From contig VWPU01003192.1 of assembly GCA_013398955.1 (NCBI GenBank), forward strand, positions 248,001 to 312,000: DNA of 64,000 nt, written 5' to 3'. Shown in pieces: positions 50,370-62,380 of this stretch. A model generated the notes under the pieces. It was not told the origin of the DNA, made no database searches, and saw nothing but the letters and a program-made list of their open reading frames with translations. Made by a program: the position numbers and the translations under genes. This stretch comes from Callaeas wilsoni (taxonomy: Eukaryota > Chordata > Aves > Passeriformes > Callaeidae). Each line of letters opens with the position of its first letter. The stretch's first letter is position 1.

Positions 50370-51462
50370 GTTGATGTAGTGCGTTGATGCTGGCTAGGTG
50401 CTGGGCACCCACCAAAGCTACTCATTCACTCCCTTCTGCAGCTGGAAAGGAGAGAGAGAAAATAGAATGAAGGCTTCATGAGCTGAGATAATTTGTGGGA
50501 AAGATCACTCACTGAATACCACCACAGGTAAAACAGGCTTGAATTAGAGATACTAATTTAATTTACTGCTAACAAAATCAGAGCAGGATAATGAGAAGAA
50601 AAGTAAACCTTAAACACACCTTCCCCCTAACCTCTCCCACTTTCCCAACTCTACCTCCTGCCCCGGAGGTGCAGGGAGACAGGGAATCTGGGTTATAGTC
50701 TGTTCATCACCTGTTGTTTATCCCACTGCTTAGGGAGAGGAGTCGTTCCCCTGCTCCACCCTGAGGTCCCTGCCATGGGAGGCAGTTCTCCATTAAATTC
50801 TCCAGCATGCATCCATCCCACGAGCAACAGCCCTCTGTGAACTGCTGCAATGTGATCCGTCCCGCACACAACAGTCCTCCCAAAACTGCTGCAGCTTGGC
50901 TGACTCTTCCACGGGGTGCAGTCCTCCAAGGACAGGCTGCTCCAGCCTGGGAGCAGGGCCGCTCTCTCCATAGGTCTGCCACAGAGTCACAGCCTCCACT
51001 AGGCATCCACCTGCTCCAGCAGGGGGCTCCTCCATGGGCTGCAGGAGGATCTCTGCTTCCCCATGGATCTCCATGGGCTGCAGGCACACAACTGCCTCAC
51101 CATGGTCTGTACCACGGGCTGCAGGGGAATCTGAGCTCCAGTACCTGGAGCACCTCCTCCTCCTCCTTCTGCACTGCCCTTGGTGTCTGCAGAGTTGCTC
51201 CTCTCACAGGCTCTCACTCTGCTCTTCTCTGGCCACAATTAAAACTGTGCAATAACTTTTTCTCTTCTTCTTAAATGCATTACCGCAGAGGCAATACCCC
51301 CATTTCTAATTGTCCTGGCCTCAGCCAGCGGCACATCCATCTTTGGAGCTGCCAGGGATTGGCCCTGCCAGACATGGAGGAAGATTCTAGCACTTTCTCA
51401 CAGAAGCCATCCCTGTAGCTCCCCACTACCAAAGCTTGGCCATGCAAACCCAATACAGTTGG
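50370..51462 (-). mobile_element. ERVL-like solo LTR (~1.08 kb) with 5-bp target duplication
   Basis: The element spans 50375-51457 and has TGT...ACA ends on both strands. On the minus strand it starts TGTATTGGGTTTGCATGGC and passes through CTACAGGGATGGCTTCTGTG, a sequence I know from a common bird LTR family. The GC-rich middle has repeated 'catgggctgcagg' blocks. A variant polyadenylation signal AGTAAA (TTTACT at 50562-50567 on plus) is near the 3' end in this orientation. GTTGA (50370-50374) and GTTGG (51458-51462) are a 5-base target duplication with one mismatch, typical of class III (ERVL) elements. No internal region is present. Several open frames of up to 155 codons inside it are not genes. 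Confidence 0.87.
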
Positions 51463-54400
51463 CTTGGGAGGCTACCTGGGATATGGTGACCATTAATTTT
51501 CTGTATTTGAAGCTTATTAGAGTAAAACTGCACTGCCATAAGCACAGTGACATGCAGGAACTAACCTTTTTCAGTGTGTGGCTCTTGAACATATAATTTT
51601 CTTCATGCTTTTCAACATTTTGATTCAGTTCTGGCTTTGGTGTTAATCACTTCAATGTATACATAAATACTGCTGTTGAGCAATTACTCTAAAGAATTTT
51701 ACTGAATTATGCAATGTTTTTAACCAAGTTATCAAATTTCTTCAGAAAAGTTTGCATGGTGTTAACCTCTTCTTTTGATGGTTATTTCTTATTCAAGCTG
51801 TGCCATAAAGTAACTTTTACGACAGACACTTGTAAATACTGTGACAGGTTTTTTTTATGAGCCTGTCTAAATATCCCAGAAATAAAACCAGAAGGTATTG
51901 TAGTTTACTGTCATGTAATTGTGTTTAACTAATTTGCAGTCTTGCATCTAATTTAATAACACAAAGTGGGCAGCCCAATAAATAAGATTATTTCCATGTT
52001 CTGCTAGAAAAGGACTAATAAATGTATACAGATATATAGAGGTATATATGCAGGACTGATTTCTGTAGAAACTCTTTGTGTAAAGACAGTTACAGAGCCT
52101 GGCTGAGTAACCCTGTATAAGATGAGGAATTTGATGTTACTGACTTGTCCTTCAAAGCACTGGATAAACGTATTAAACTGGACCTCAGCATCCCCCTTAA
52201 TAGTATTCCTGTTGCTAGGAAACGGTTATCTGGACCCCATCCATAAGCCTTGTCTTTGGGACTGCTTTCATACTTAAAGCCCTAGCTCTGACATCCTTGA
52301 AATTGTGTTTTCATTTTTCATTGTCTTTCCTGCTACTTTTCTCCATTTGTTTTTGCTTACAAAATCTAGTTTTGCAAATGAGCAGATAAATACCATGTAA
52401 CTGGCTACCAGCTCTGTAAAACAGAGATCTCCTTCAAATTGTATCCTCCAAAAGTATTCCTGGAGTTGCTTTTTGTCCTCACCATTTGTCCTGGGATAAG
52501 TGTCAGTGTGGATGAGACCACTCATGGAAGATCATCACTTTCCAAGCATTTACTGAAACATCTGTATTTATATGTAAAATACAAAGTTTTCTTTCCCTTC
52601 ACTGCTGAGGTATTTCTTGCACCCCCTACTGCAAGATTATGCTTAATTAGAAGCCTCATTGTTTTGTTTGATGTTCTTTTAGTTGATTTCACTCTGCATA
52701 TGAGACTTGCCATGTATTTACTAAAGGGAAAGGACACTAGGTCCTCTTGCTTACCAAGCTTATAAATAGATTGCACGATTTATCTTTCAAAAATCCTAGC
52801 AAAGCCAAAATGATAATTATAGCTGTATAATTATTAAAATGTGTTCCTAGCTGAGCTCGTTATCGCCTCTCAAGAATCAATGAAGGAATAGATGCCATGG
52901 ATTTAATGATAGGGTTGTTTTAGCAGTTCTTATTTTACAAAGCAAAAGTAAGGAGATGGTAAAAAGGTCACAGAAGGTGGCAAAAAGGGTGAATTCAGCA
53001 TTCTGCTATAGAAAGTGCTCTTTAGGATCCTCCAAGGGTGTTTCTAAAAAGCTAGTTGGAGATGTAAAAAAGCCCAAAAATCTAGGCTTACCTCATTTAA
53101 CCTTTTACATATTCCTGATTCAACACAATCTTCAGATATACATTGCCAGGACACTTTTCCCTCAGCATATCAAACTTCTGACCTTGCAGCTGTTGTAAGT
53201 CAGTCACAGCAACACGTCCTGCTGTACCATGTTATAAATAAAGGTAACTTGCTCATCAAATGCCAGAGACTGGCCAGTGTTATACAGACTGATCCTGCAG
53301 TTCTCACACAGGCAAGACCACCACTGACCTAAGACTTCGTTCATTCCACTGATGGCACCAGCTCCCTTTTATTCATAGAGGTATAGCTCAAGATCCACCC
53401 AGAGGAAATCCTGGGTTTAGAGAGAAAATCCAGTGTAAGTGGAGTGTCAAAGGGCAAATTCCTGTATGCAGTAAGCCTTCAGGCTTCAGCACATTTTCTG
53501 AAACCTTGCTCCATGGAGAGATTGTCCCCCCAGCTACCTGAAACCACTAGGAACCTTACCTCTGTGCAAAGTTTTATATCAATGCTACTAAAAACAATTT
53601 CTGAGTAATTTTCAATGCTCATTTCTTATACTGCACTCTTATGGAGTTGGGTTGCTTTAGCTAAGTAAGGTCTTAGGAAGTAAGGTCTTCCTTCTGCTTC
53701 TTGCATATGGCAGTGTATCGCAAAGGCTCTCACTTAGACCTGTCATTCTGCATTTCCAAATTGAAATTCAGCTTTAAAACAGAGAAGAAAAAATTTGGAG
53801 TTGGGGACAAGATGCCGCAAGAATCATCTTATTGTATTGAAAGGGGGATCCTGATGTTCCCTTTTCTGGCTATGAGCCTCAGATATGCCATTAATTAAAT
53901 GCTGGAACGCTTGATTTATATCACTAATAAGTGGTATAAAATTTGTTTTGCTGCCAATGCAGGCTGTTCAGAATGCAGGATGTGAACTGATAAACATGTA
54001 CTGTAGATCATAGTGAGCCTGGAAAAGAGACAACATTGTAAAACATCCTGCAGAGCACAGTCTTGCCATGCAAATCCCAGCATTAGTGATAACTGCCCCT
54101 CAGTGAATTCAGAAATTGCCCTGTGAATCTTTAGCATCAAGAAGACATAGACATTGTCCTTGGATTTTACATCCAAATCCCAGCACTCACTGCAACCTTG
54201 ATTTCAGAAAAACAAGTTGTTCCAGTTTTAAGCCTGCCTTTGGGTGAGGTTGTTAACAGGACAATATATTTATAGACCAAACCAAATACTAGTTTAGCCA
54301 AATTCTCATTTTACTGAGGAAGACCGGATCACAACTTCATGACTTGAATTTGCCTGTCTGTCATTCATTAAAATATGAGTACTGTCTATTTCACTCTGTG

Positions 54401-55163
54401 TCCAGTGACAAGGCTAAAGAGTGCCACAGTGAAGGAGTATAAGATATGCTCCAGCTGTCCCCTACAACTCCTCTGTCCTAAATATATCTCTTCAGTGCTT
54501 TAACTGGCTTAGTTTCCAGGAAGACTGGCAGAGGTTTAGCTTTATATGTGGCTAGCAAACTGAATGAGCAATAAATAAAACAGGGGGTTTAGGGAAAGTT
54601 TCGTTCTCTCAACGCAACACAGAGTACAGGACTTAAGAAGTAGCTTTGCTGTCCTCGTGTTTTGTTTTGAAAAGAATTTTTGAAAAAGCATGATCATCCA
54701 GAATATAGTTCTTCTCTTATTTGTGTTATCCTTTTTCAAAATCTCAGTAAAACTCTCCCTTTTCTTATGTCTTTGCCAACATACCTTGGCAAAAAACTTG
54801 GCAACGGTCAGGTTTTTCTCTGCTAAGAACAGCGTCTATCAGGCTGGTGGGGAAGTTCTTACTGCTTCCTTACACTCCCCTTCTCCATCTGCTGCTTAAT
54901 ATGCAGCATTTATAGTTCCTGTGGTAGGGAGCTGTCTCGCGGTTGTGGGTTTGTGAAGGAGGTACTGGTCCAAGGACAAAACTCTTAGTTCAAAGTTCTA
55001 GAAATAATAATAATTTTCAGGGTTTCTCAGCTATATTGGCGAAGTGGTATTTATGGCAGTGACAAACACCTTCACAAAAAGGGTCAAGGCACAAGTTCCC
55101 CAGTCTACTCTTGCCTTTCTCTTTGCCTGTGATTGTTTTGTGCATAGGCCTGACCGCCCCAAA
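51463..55163. other. AT-rich DNA without a recognisable gene
   Basis: No gene recognised; open frames reach about 108 codons and overlap antisense frames. The stretch 51600-52070 is AT-rich, with strings such as GCCCAATAAATAAGATTA that resemble conserved non-coding DNA, but conservation cannot be judged from one sequence. Confidence 0.42.
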
Positions 55164-55224
55164 AGGAGAGGAGAGGAGAGGAGAGGAGAGGAGAGGAGAG
55201 GAGAGGAGAGGAGAGGAGAGGAGA
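55164..55224 (+). repeat. (GGAGA)n pentanucleotide microsatellite
   Basis: About 12 uninterrupted GGAGA units, purine-only on the plus strand. Open frames through it encode Arg-Arg-Gly-Glu-Glu or Leu-Leu-Ser-Ser-Pro repeats and are artefacts. The lack of interruptions suggests recent expansion and length polymorphism. Confidence 0.97.
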
Positions 55225-58202
55225 CGAATACTCTTTGGAAGTCAAAACTATACCTTTATCTGCCTCAGAAGCACGTGTGTAAGCCATTGAGAAAGCAAGC
55301 AACCTGGACAAAGGATGTTGGTCAGATACATGAGAGATATGCAATTGATTTGATTCTCTAGTGTATCTCAGGAATTATAAGACAGGTTTGGGATCTCATG
55401 GCCTCCATGGTGATGAAAGTCTTTGGGGTGATGGCACTGAGGCCTTAGGCTTCAAAGACTCCTCCAGGCAGGAGAATTCAGAGAACACCTGTCAGAGGAG
55501 ACATATACGTAGGCCATTTTCATAGTTCTTGTGAACTGAAATTGGGGAGCTTAGCATGATTTGTGTGCACTGCAATCCTACCTCTCACTAAGATTTACTA
55601 CTGTGAAGTTCCCCACTCCCCGAATATCCTTCTCACTGCAGAGGGGCTGCAGCAGAGCTGAGTCTGCTCCTCAGCCAAGCCTGAAGGTTTTTGTGTGTTG
55701 CTAGCAGGATGGCAGGGCCAAGGGAGTCTTGCCTGTACATTCGCACCTCCCATCACTTTTGCATGCTGTTTTTTTGGCCCCAGTGTCCTCAGAAGCACAG
55801 TGTCTGCTGGGCACTCAGTCACAAATCCTCTCTCAAGAAAATACAGGTGGAAAGCAGCAATTAATTCTGCTCAGTGGAACACTCATTTAGGCAGCACGGT
55901 TATTGGAATGATCACCAAAGAGGAGGGGACATTTTTGTGCTGTCCCTCAAGGCAGGAAAAGCCTCAAGTCATATGTCATAGTCCTGAAGGAGGTATGTTG
56001 GAATAGCTGGTTGAAAAAGAATTTTTTTTTTTTTCTGATGCCTTTTCCCTACTGAGCACTCAGGTTAACAAGTGGGAGCTCATTCAATTGAGCAGAGGCA
56101 GCCCCTGGACTCCTTTGAGCTTATTCTGCCCAAATGAACTTGTTTAGTGAGGCAGCTTCCCAAGCCTGAAACTCATTCCTTTGAACCTTCACACTTTGTG
56201 GGCCAGTAATTAAACATATTAAAAGGAGAGGTTGAGGGAGGGCACAATGTCTTCATTTTGTTCTCGTTTGTTTGCTTGGAGTTCAGCCACTGAAAGTGTG
56301 ATAATTCTAGCATTTAAAAGAAAACAGATTATAAAACATCTTATTGTTTTTGTCTTTTGGCTTTCTTGGTTGCAGAGTAGGTAACTCAGCAGGAGAAAAG
56401 GAAGCCATGGCTTTTATCTTGGCATCTAGCTGCTGGCACTTATGCTTATGTAATCAGCCTTCAGGAGAGATTATGCATTTTAACCATTTTCACGATTGCT
56501 CAATTATCAGTCTGTCATTTCATCCAAATTTCAAGGGGACTTGACCAGTTCTGTTTCCACAATAGATTCAAAGCTGATTACATCTTTGGGATCCTCACAA
56601 ACTCCATCTCTGAACCTAGTGTTTTCCTGCAGGATGGTCTTGTTTTTTTCTTGGAGGCCCTTTGTCTGTGGTTATTACTTTGGCTGCCTTAATAAGTAAG
56701 AGCCATCTGGAGGCATGGTTGACCGAGTTTGCACCTGCGTCTACATCTGCACTGTCTGGCCACGTCAGGTGGATGTTCACCTAAAAGATCTATCTCAGTG
56801 TGATAAAAAGGAAAAGATAAGGGAGGGAGGGTGTAAAACTGTTATTCCTGCCTCCCTGCAACAGCAGGTGCACCAGATGGCTCACAGAGTAATTAGGGTG
56901 AAGAAACAGTGTCAAGACTTCAAATGGTGTGGTCTGTAAATGATCATCAAATCAAATTCTTTATCAAAGATGGAGTTTTCTCTCTCCCCATTTGCAAATC
57001 GATACACATTTGAAACAGCGCGTGTAATCTGCTTCCTTACGTGCAGGCACCTGGAATGCAGACAGAGAAACCTGGTCAAGAGACCATTCTTATTAAGCAG
57101 CCATCTGTCCTAACAGACTGTCCCTAAGCATTCCCAGCCTGTTGAGTTGTTATGCTTTGCTTCATTTAAAGGCAATTTTTCCTTAAAAAATATTTTTTTC
57201 GCCTCCTTAAGTGGTCACCTAGAGGAAATTTTGCCATGCAGTATGTAAGGTAAACAGCACAAGGCTTCCTGGTAGAGTTATGCTTTGGCAGCAGAACAAT
57301 GTTTAATCTGCAGATCTACTTATTTCTAAAGCTTCTTGTATTTCCCCCTTCTTCTTAGCTTTTGACTGTGTTAGCTGCCTTGGACGCAGGGAGATACTGG
57401 CTCCTGCCTGAGCCTGCTGGACAGACCTACCAGAGCTCTGACTGGCGTGTTGGGTATCTGGTAGCGTGGGATTAATGCGCTATCACCATGTCACAGCCCG
57501 GGGTGCCTCACTTGAGAACCGCTGCATCCCTACCACACTGCAAAGGGCCGCTGCTGCACAGCTGTGGGCTGCCCTCCTCTTCACCTAGCCCCTCTCTGCA
57601 CTCGCCTGAAATAACCACTCTACCTACCAGTGTGTTCTCTCCCATTTTCTACACCTTTGTCCCGCATTTCAAATCCCTCATTGTGCCCATGGAACTCTGC
57701 AGCACCCTGGCACCCATGGGAGCAACATGGATGGAGATCATAACCACTGGTGAGCAGTTTAATGGCAGGCCTGAAGCTTTAAGTACTTTTACAAGGGTAT
57801 TTCTGTTTAGGTTCTGAAACCCCTCTTTTTGCCAAACACAGCATTTTGTTAAATAACTACAGTAAAGCAATATCCTATGAAAAAGGAGAAGCCTAAAAAT
57901 GAGCTTTCAGCTGGATTCTCAGATAATCACAGAGCAGCGACGGAGCAGCTGCACAAGGTTTAGATACTCCAGGATAAATTCTGTAGAAAAGCTTACACAT
58001 AGAAAGAAGTTTTAACAATGTGCATAATGCTAGCCTAGAATTTGAGTCTAAGAAAGGCAGTCTGTTGTCCTGCTGCTATTTACTACAAATGGAATTATTT
58101 TGATTTGAGTGTCAGAGTGTTTGAGTTTTTTCCAAATTATATTCTGCTATGGTGAGTTTACATATTAAAATTGATAGATTTACCTTTCCAAATCTGTGAT
58201 TT

Positions 58203-58206
<4 letters not shown>
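55225..58206. other. Sequence without a recognisable gene
   Basis: No gene recognised. GC is higher at 57360-57740, where a 109-codon plus-strand open frame (57488-57817) rich in Pro and Ser has no recognisable domain and no clear splice partner. A 12-T run lies near 56023-56035. Confidence 0.4.

Positions 58207-58232
<26 letters not shown>
58207..58232 (+). repeat. 26-base poly-T run
   Basis: Uninterrupted T. It could be the poly-A tail of a minus-strand retrocopy whose body would be 58233 onward, but that body shows no AATAAA complement close by and no gene I recognise. Slippage alone explains it. Confidence 0.95.
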
Positions 58233-58234
<2 letters not shown>

Positions 58235-58758
58235 AAGCCAGTCTGTAGCTGAATGCTCTCTGTTAAAGGAAGCTATGACAGAGTTAAAGGGATACAGGGT
58301 CCCTGTGGCAAACACGGGTCACATGCAGGAGAAGAAACCTCACCTGGATTGCAGCATGGGAGACTGGAGTGGGCTGCTGTAGTGCAGAGCCTTGTAATCT
58401 GGCAGTACAGTGCAAAGCATGGGATGCTGAACTAAAAAAATTCTCCAGAACTGCATTTGCAGTGTTCATGTAAGTAAATCTAGAACTGTAACTTTTTATT
58501 TTTCAAACATGCTTGGGAGCTAGCCAGCCATATCTAAACTTGCCGGACTTTTTTGGCCAGGAAGTTTGGCTCAGTTCTTACTCATTTTACACTGAGATCC
58601 AAAAGCTAATCACAGAACAGTCTAATTCCTCTAAAAGATGAGTACATCTGTGGGACTGGACTGTGCTCCACAGAAATACCTAGTGTTCTTGCTTTCTTTT
58701 AAAAGCTGCTCTCCACCTTCTCTGCTCCCCCTTTTCTCTCCCTTTCCTCTTCCCCCAG
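58233..58758. other. Sequence without a recognisable gene
   Basis: No gene or repeat recognised. The right end (58705-58757) is strongly pyrimidine-rich. Confidence 0.4.
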
Positions 58759-58939
58759 GCTTGGCAAGCCTCTGAGCCCAATTCTTGAGCAGATGCTATT
58801 GCAGAAAAGGTGCATGGTGTCACAACTCCTTGTGACTTCTCAGGAAGAAAACTCAGCTCCTCACCTGAGCTATCAGGCTCTGGGTCCCAACTACATGGAG
58901 GGGCCTCTGTTCCCCTGGATGGTTTGGCACACAGCCTGA
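58759..58939 (+). other. Candidate terminal coding exon (unrecognised)
   Basis: A pyrimidine tract of about 45 bases ends in CCTCTTCCCCCAG at 58758, an excellent 3' splice site. From 58760 one frame stays open for 59 codons, beginning LGKPLSPILEQMLLQKR, and ends in TGA at 58937-58939. An AATAAA lies downstream near 59323. I do not recognise the peptide, and no upstream partner exon is identified. The length is not beyond chance. Confidence 0.17.
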
Positions 58940-59873
58940 AGATTATTCTTTCTTGCTAACTAGCTGAAAATCAGGTACCTGTTCAGGATTCTCTGGACCA
59001 GCTGGAGTTTAGTTTCTGCTCAGTGAACCAGGTGTTTTCTGTTTTGGGCAGATCTGTGCCTAATTTTTTGACTTATAAATCCTTTACTGCTTCTAGATCT
59101 CAGTTTAATATAGTCAGCAGTTCAACTCTTTTAATTTCCACACTCTGTTTAAACCTAGATAATTATCTATCCCTGTAATTACAGTGGTGAGCAGTGTGTC
59201 AGTACCTTAAACGTGCACTCCTGGTTACTCATAGCCATACTCTTCTCCTCCATTCTAGTAAAAAGGAGCCAAATTTCCCCATTGGTATTGCTAAAAACAC
59301 CTTTTCAAATCAAACCTAAGCAAATAAAGCAGCTCATGTATATGCACTCTGACCTTAACTGTTTCCACAGCAGATAAACTATTCTGTATCACTCTACTAT
59401 ACATCTGGAGCTTTCCCCAACAAATATGTCTTCAGTGAAAAGATGAAAAAAAAACAATCTGTTTGTAAAATCCCTAGATCTTTATTTTCCTGCAAGAGGC
59501 AGTCTAGGAGCTTTCCTCTGTTATAGTCTGCATTTTTGCTTTTGTTTCTGTATATCTTCACATGTACCAGAAAATACAGTTAATTTCCCTACCGCTTTTG
59601 ATTACTCCTGGTTGGCAAACAATGAAGATTAATTGTTTTCTGATGTCGCAGAAACAAACATGATTCTTATTCACAAGTAACCTTGGCAGTGTCAAGAGGG
59701 GCACACACAGCCCTGGGAACAATTTTCTTAGCTAGCTGTACTTCCAGAGCCACAAAGAAAAGCCATTTTGTTGCTGTTTCTAAGATAAAGCTATGGCAGA
59801 GAACTAAGATGCAATCCAAGTATCATATTCAAATTAATAGATAATTAAGCTGAAATGCATTTTTAAATTGCAG
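58940..59873. other. Sequence without a recognisable gene
   Basis: No gene or repeat recognised. Confidence 0.42.
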
Positions 59874-60003
59874 GAACATGAAAACAGTGATGCTACTGCT
59901 CTTGGGGCAGGTTTGCATGGAAAAGAAGAGCAGGAAGCTGCCCAGCCCCATCACAGCCTGGGCCCCAGACCAGTTGATGAGAGGGGAAGCTTTACTGGTG
60001 CAG
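59874..60003 (+). other. Candidate internal or first exon (unrecognised)
   Basis: TTTTTAAATTGCAG precedes 59874 and GCAG|GTACAG follows 60003. The 130 bases are noticeably GC-richer than their surroundings. Two frames are open throughout. One reads EHENSDATALGAGLHGKEEQ and on, a hydrophilic stretch like a disordered protein region. The other starts at the ATG at 59878 and reads MKTVMLLLLGQVCMEK, like a short signal sequence. I recognise neither and cannot choose between them. The acceptor tract is only moderately pyrimidine-rich. Confidence 0.2.
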
Positions 60004-61689
60004 GTACAGTGCTGCGTTTTAGAACTACTTTTGCCTCCACTTTATGTTAGCAGCAAGGCTCTGTATAACAACATGTGGACATAGAGTCTGGGATGAAACC
60101 TACCTCAGGCATCCTGCTATATTCCTATGCCAATCACAAACATGCCCTTAGTGATGAATGGAAGAGGGGGCAGGTGAATCTTAAGGTAGATGTCTTTTTT
60201 CACAGATGTGTATAAAGAGTCAGAGTAATTTAACTGCTTATAAAGTGAAGCAAATGGATATATTTGCAGTGTAGATGATGGAATAGAAAAATGTTATCAT
60301 TCTACAAATAGTATCTTTTATATGTTTCCAAAGAGAGAAAGAAAACAAATAGCAAAATTAATCTATTCATTTTGCTCTGTGGTAATGTTTCTTCAAATTA
60401 AATTATTCCATAATGACCTATTCAGTGCTTTGCATTATCTTTGAAACAAATAGTCTATTATTTTGGTACTTCTCTGGCCCTTAAAAATATGTCTCAGTTC
60501 TTCAAAAAGTGATGTAGGAAAGTAAGATTTATTTCCAATTCACTAATAGGAAACAGGTACTGGCATTCTAAAAATCTTAGTTACTAGCAGGTGTGGTCCT
60601 GCTGAATTTCTGTGCATAAGTTTTGCAATGGCAGAACCTAACGGGGGACCAAGATCAAATAAGAATGAGGACAAGACTGTGACTGAAGCTCACCTCACAC
60701 TGAGCTCGCTGAGATCATCTCACACTGAACTCAGACTACCCTTCCTTAGTTGCAGGAGTTTTGCTCAAGCAAGAACTAGAAAATTAGGTCTCTATGCACA
60801 TTAACAATTTTAATAAAATATTTTTTAGTTGTAAGTGTAAAAGTCAAATTTCCAGTGTTTAATAGTGGAGCGTACTTGTGGTTGACTCGGGTTCAAACAG
60901 CCTTTCAGTTACCTAATTCTGCATCGTGAGGATGCCATGCCAAAACATTGATCTTGTTCTGAGCAAAAAGCCAGCTGTGCTCAGTGTAAGTCTGTGCTAA
61001 AACCATTGTAGGACTAAGCCCTATGTGGCAGCTATAACATTTGAATTGATAACAGTAGAATATTTTGCAGCTTTTCTAATTAAAATAATAATTATGTAGT
61101 GTCTATCAGCATGGAATTCCAAATGTAAGCCTCAGGGTCAAATGGCTTAGAAAACTGAAACTCTGCTCCCTCCCTGGGAAAGAAAAGGAGATGAGGCCGT
61201 TCTAGGAAGCTTCATTTACATAAATTGCAAATATTGTTTACAAATAATACCATCTACTCTGTTCTGCTCTTCATAAAGGACAAAATACTCTTACTCATGC
61301 ACCATAGTAGCATGCACCCCAGAACTGGTAGGTCACTCTCATCAACAGGCAGTGATTTTATGTTGGATAGTGCAGTCAAGAGAGCTCATTTAGAGGGTGC
61401 ACGATATTCTTATGAGCACAGGTAGTGTTCTTAGTTCTGGTGCCCTCGAGTACAGCAGGTAAAGCTCATATAACCTGGTTAGCTTTGGGACTGAAGATAA
61501 CACATGGTCAAGATAGTTAGGATGCCTTTTTGGGAATGCAGCACCAAATCTGCAGAAGTAGATTTGAAATCACAGAACTGAGCCCAATTAGCTGCACATC
61601 AGAGTAGATGCTGGTGAAGTGATTTTCCTTGAACTGAAGCTGTGTGGTGGAGGATCAATCAATCAATTTATGAACACCTCGAGGGTAAT
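60004..61689. other. AT-rich DNA without a recognisable gene
   Basis: No gene or repeat recognised. A small near-duplication, TCACACTGAGCTC / TCACACTGAACTC, lies near 60695-60731. Confidence 0.42.
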
Positions 61690-62380
61690 AATAGTCTAGT
61701 GAATGTGAATTTGTCAAGGACAAATTGTATCAAACCAATCTAATTTCTTTCTTTGACAGGATAAGTGAATAAGGGGGAAGCAGTAGATGTGATCTATCTT
61801 GACTTCAGTAAAGCTCTTGAGTCTCCTACAGAGCATTCTCATAAGCAAATTAAGGTATATGATTAAATCACTGCAGAGAAGGCTCACAGCTGGTTGAGAA
61901 AACAAAATCAAAGAGAAACTCACTGGTTTGTTGTCAAACTGGGAGGACATTTAAAATTGTGTATTTCTGAGTCCATTTATATTCAATCCTTTGCTGATCA
62001 ATGATCTGGATGATGAAATTATGAGAACGCTTTCAAATTTGGAGGGAGTTCCAGAAAATAGGAAATTGTTCCAAAATCAGCTGATGGAAATGTGATAGAG
62101 GCACATGCAATTGCAATAGAAGTGCTTTGCATATATGAAATCATGGAAAAAACACTTAGGAAGCAGTATAAGGCAGAGAAGGAGTTAGGGGGACAAAGAC
62201 AGTGGCAAGAGTGTGACACTACTATGTTAACAAAAGTTTCTTTTTTTTCTTGAACAAATTAATTTTCATTTGTGAAGAGTAAGAGGCTCTAGGTGGCTCT
62301 AGATAACCTTGCTTGAGCAGAGAGGTTGTCAAGATGACCTCCAGAGATCCTTTGCAGCCTCAACCCTTCTGTGTTTCAGT
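61690..62380 (+). mobile_element. Ancient CR1 LINE fragment with RT motifs
   Basis: GTAGATGTGATCTATCTTGA at 61783 begins VDVIYLDFSKAL, the conserved CR1 reverse-transcriptase block (family form: VDVVYLDFSKAF). Around 61970-62020 the sequence encodes a decayed PLLINDLDDEI. It ends with 'gatgacctccagagatcctt' and 'tgcagcctcaacccttctgt', the typical CR1 3' end. The intervening sequence has many stops and indels and includes a T-rich patch near 62238, so this is an old, inactive copy. It may begin up to 50 bases further upstream. Confidence 0.85.

Noticed and set aside
50693..51274. Several open frames of 73-155 codons on both strands
   Set aside because: They lie wholly inside the ERVL-like LTR, a GC-rich non-coding sequence with few stops; no domain is present.
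57488..57817. 109-codon Pro/Ser-rich plus-strand frame in a GC-richer patch
   Set aside because: No domain, no clear splice sites, and the antisense frame is also partly open; the patch is not CpG-island-like by eye.
58207..58470. Possible minus-strand processed pseudogene behind the 26-T run
   Set aside because: No complement of AATAAA near the run, no recognisable gene sequence in the following 250 bases, no clear target duplication.
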